NCBI RefSeq assembly: GCF_011386835.1 | Contig: NC_088799.1 | Location: forward strand, 75,597,302 to 75,661,301 | DNA: 64,000 nucleotides | Source of the DNA: Chrysemys picta bellii | Lineage: Eukaryota > Chordata > Testudines > Emydidae | Direction: 5' to 3' | Shown here: piece after piece, positions 63,722-64,000 of the stretch | How the letters are laid out: each line of letters opens with the position of its first letter | How positions within the stretch are numbered: the first letter of the stretch is position 1 | Translations under genes and position numbers: made by a program | Notes under the pieces: model-generated | The model's input: the letters and a program-made list of their open reading frames with translations, nothing else | Told to the model about the DNA's origin: nothing | The model's database searches: none

Positions 63722-64000
63722 CAGGGGTCTCAAACATGCAGCCCCTGGAGTTATTTGCTGCAGTCTGTCAAGCTTCCGCCGCCCCCCTGAGTTATTTCCT
63801 GCGGCTGCTAAGCTCCCTCAGCGCGCCCTGTCCCCGCTCCTCTGCCTATGCCAGGTGCTTCCTGCCGCCAAACAGCTGTTTGGCGTGCTTAGCACTTTCC
63901 AGGAGGGAGGGAGAAGGAGCGGGGAGCCCCGCGCTCAGGGGAGAAGGAGGAGAAGCCGCAGGGCAGGGGAAGGGATTTGGGGAAGTGGTTGGAATGGGGG
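63722..64000. mobile_element. hAT element, family 3, cut by the window edge
   Basis: CAGGGGTCTCAAACATGCAG is the reverse complement of the right end of the element at 60,242-60,628. CCAAACAGCTGTTTGG and CTTTCCAGGAGGGAGG also match it. The far end lies beyond base 64,000. Confidence 0.82.

Overview
The window is nuclear DNA of a reptile, most likely a hidden-necked (cryptodiran) turtle. The evidence is two split genes with vertebrate exon/intron structure, several CR1 LINEs, DIRS-type retroelement remnants, hAT and Tigger/pogo-like miniature elements, and a tRNA-derived SINE of the type known from cryptodiran turtles (26,541-26,722). No prokaryotic feature was seen. The species call rests on recalled family traits, not on a database search.

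Two protein-coding genes converge tail to tail. Left, on the + strand: five exons (1,001-9,943) of a spermidine/spermine N1-acetyltransferase-like gene, called SATL1 because of its neighbour; its first exon lies off the left edge. Right, on the - strand: a complete nine-exon APOOL/MIC27 gene (start codon 62,761, stop codon 14,285-14,287). All exon phases join to a 297-residue cristae-organising (MICOS) protein of the mitochondrial inner membrane. About 4.3 kb separates the two stop codons. The same convergent order is known for human SATL1/APOOL and for the paralogous SAT1/APOO pair, so this is probably an old duplicated block.

Everything else is intron, intergenic DNA or repeats. Layout: 1-1,000, miniature elements and intron; 1,932-5,300, a long antisense CR1; 6.4-9.9 kb, SATL1 exons; 10.9-11.65 kb, a DIRS recombinase remnant; 14.3-38.9 kb, APOOL exons 9 to 2 with LTR, CR1, SINE and hAT insertions between them; 38.9-62.75 kb, APOOL intron 1 with a 4.3-kb DIRS-like element (40,980-45,318) and many hAT copies; 62.26-62.96 kb, the CpG-rich APOOL promoter and first exon.

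The most interesting signal is a roughly 130-bp interspersed repeat with five loci here (17.9, 20.0, 30.35-30.58, 40.5 and 47.2 kb). All copies begin at nearly the same base. They carry a hairpin with compensatory changes, flanked by CYGAAGA and GAAA, which resembles the hammerhead ribozyme core known from Penelope-like retroelements. One locus is a head-to-head palindrome inside a CR1 with a perfect 15-bp target duplication, so the inverted dimer arrived as one insertion.
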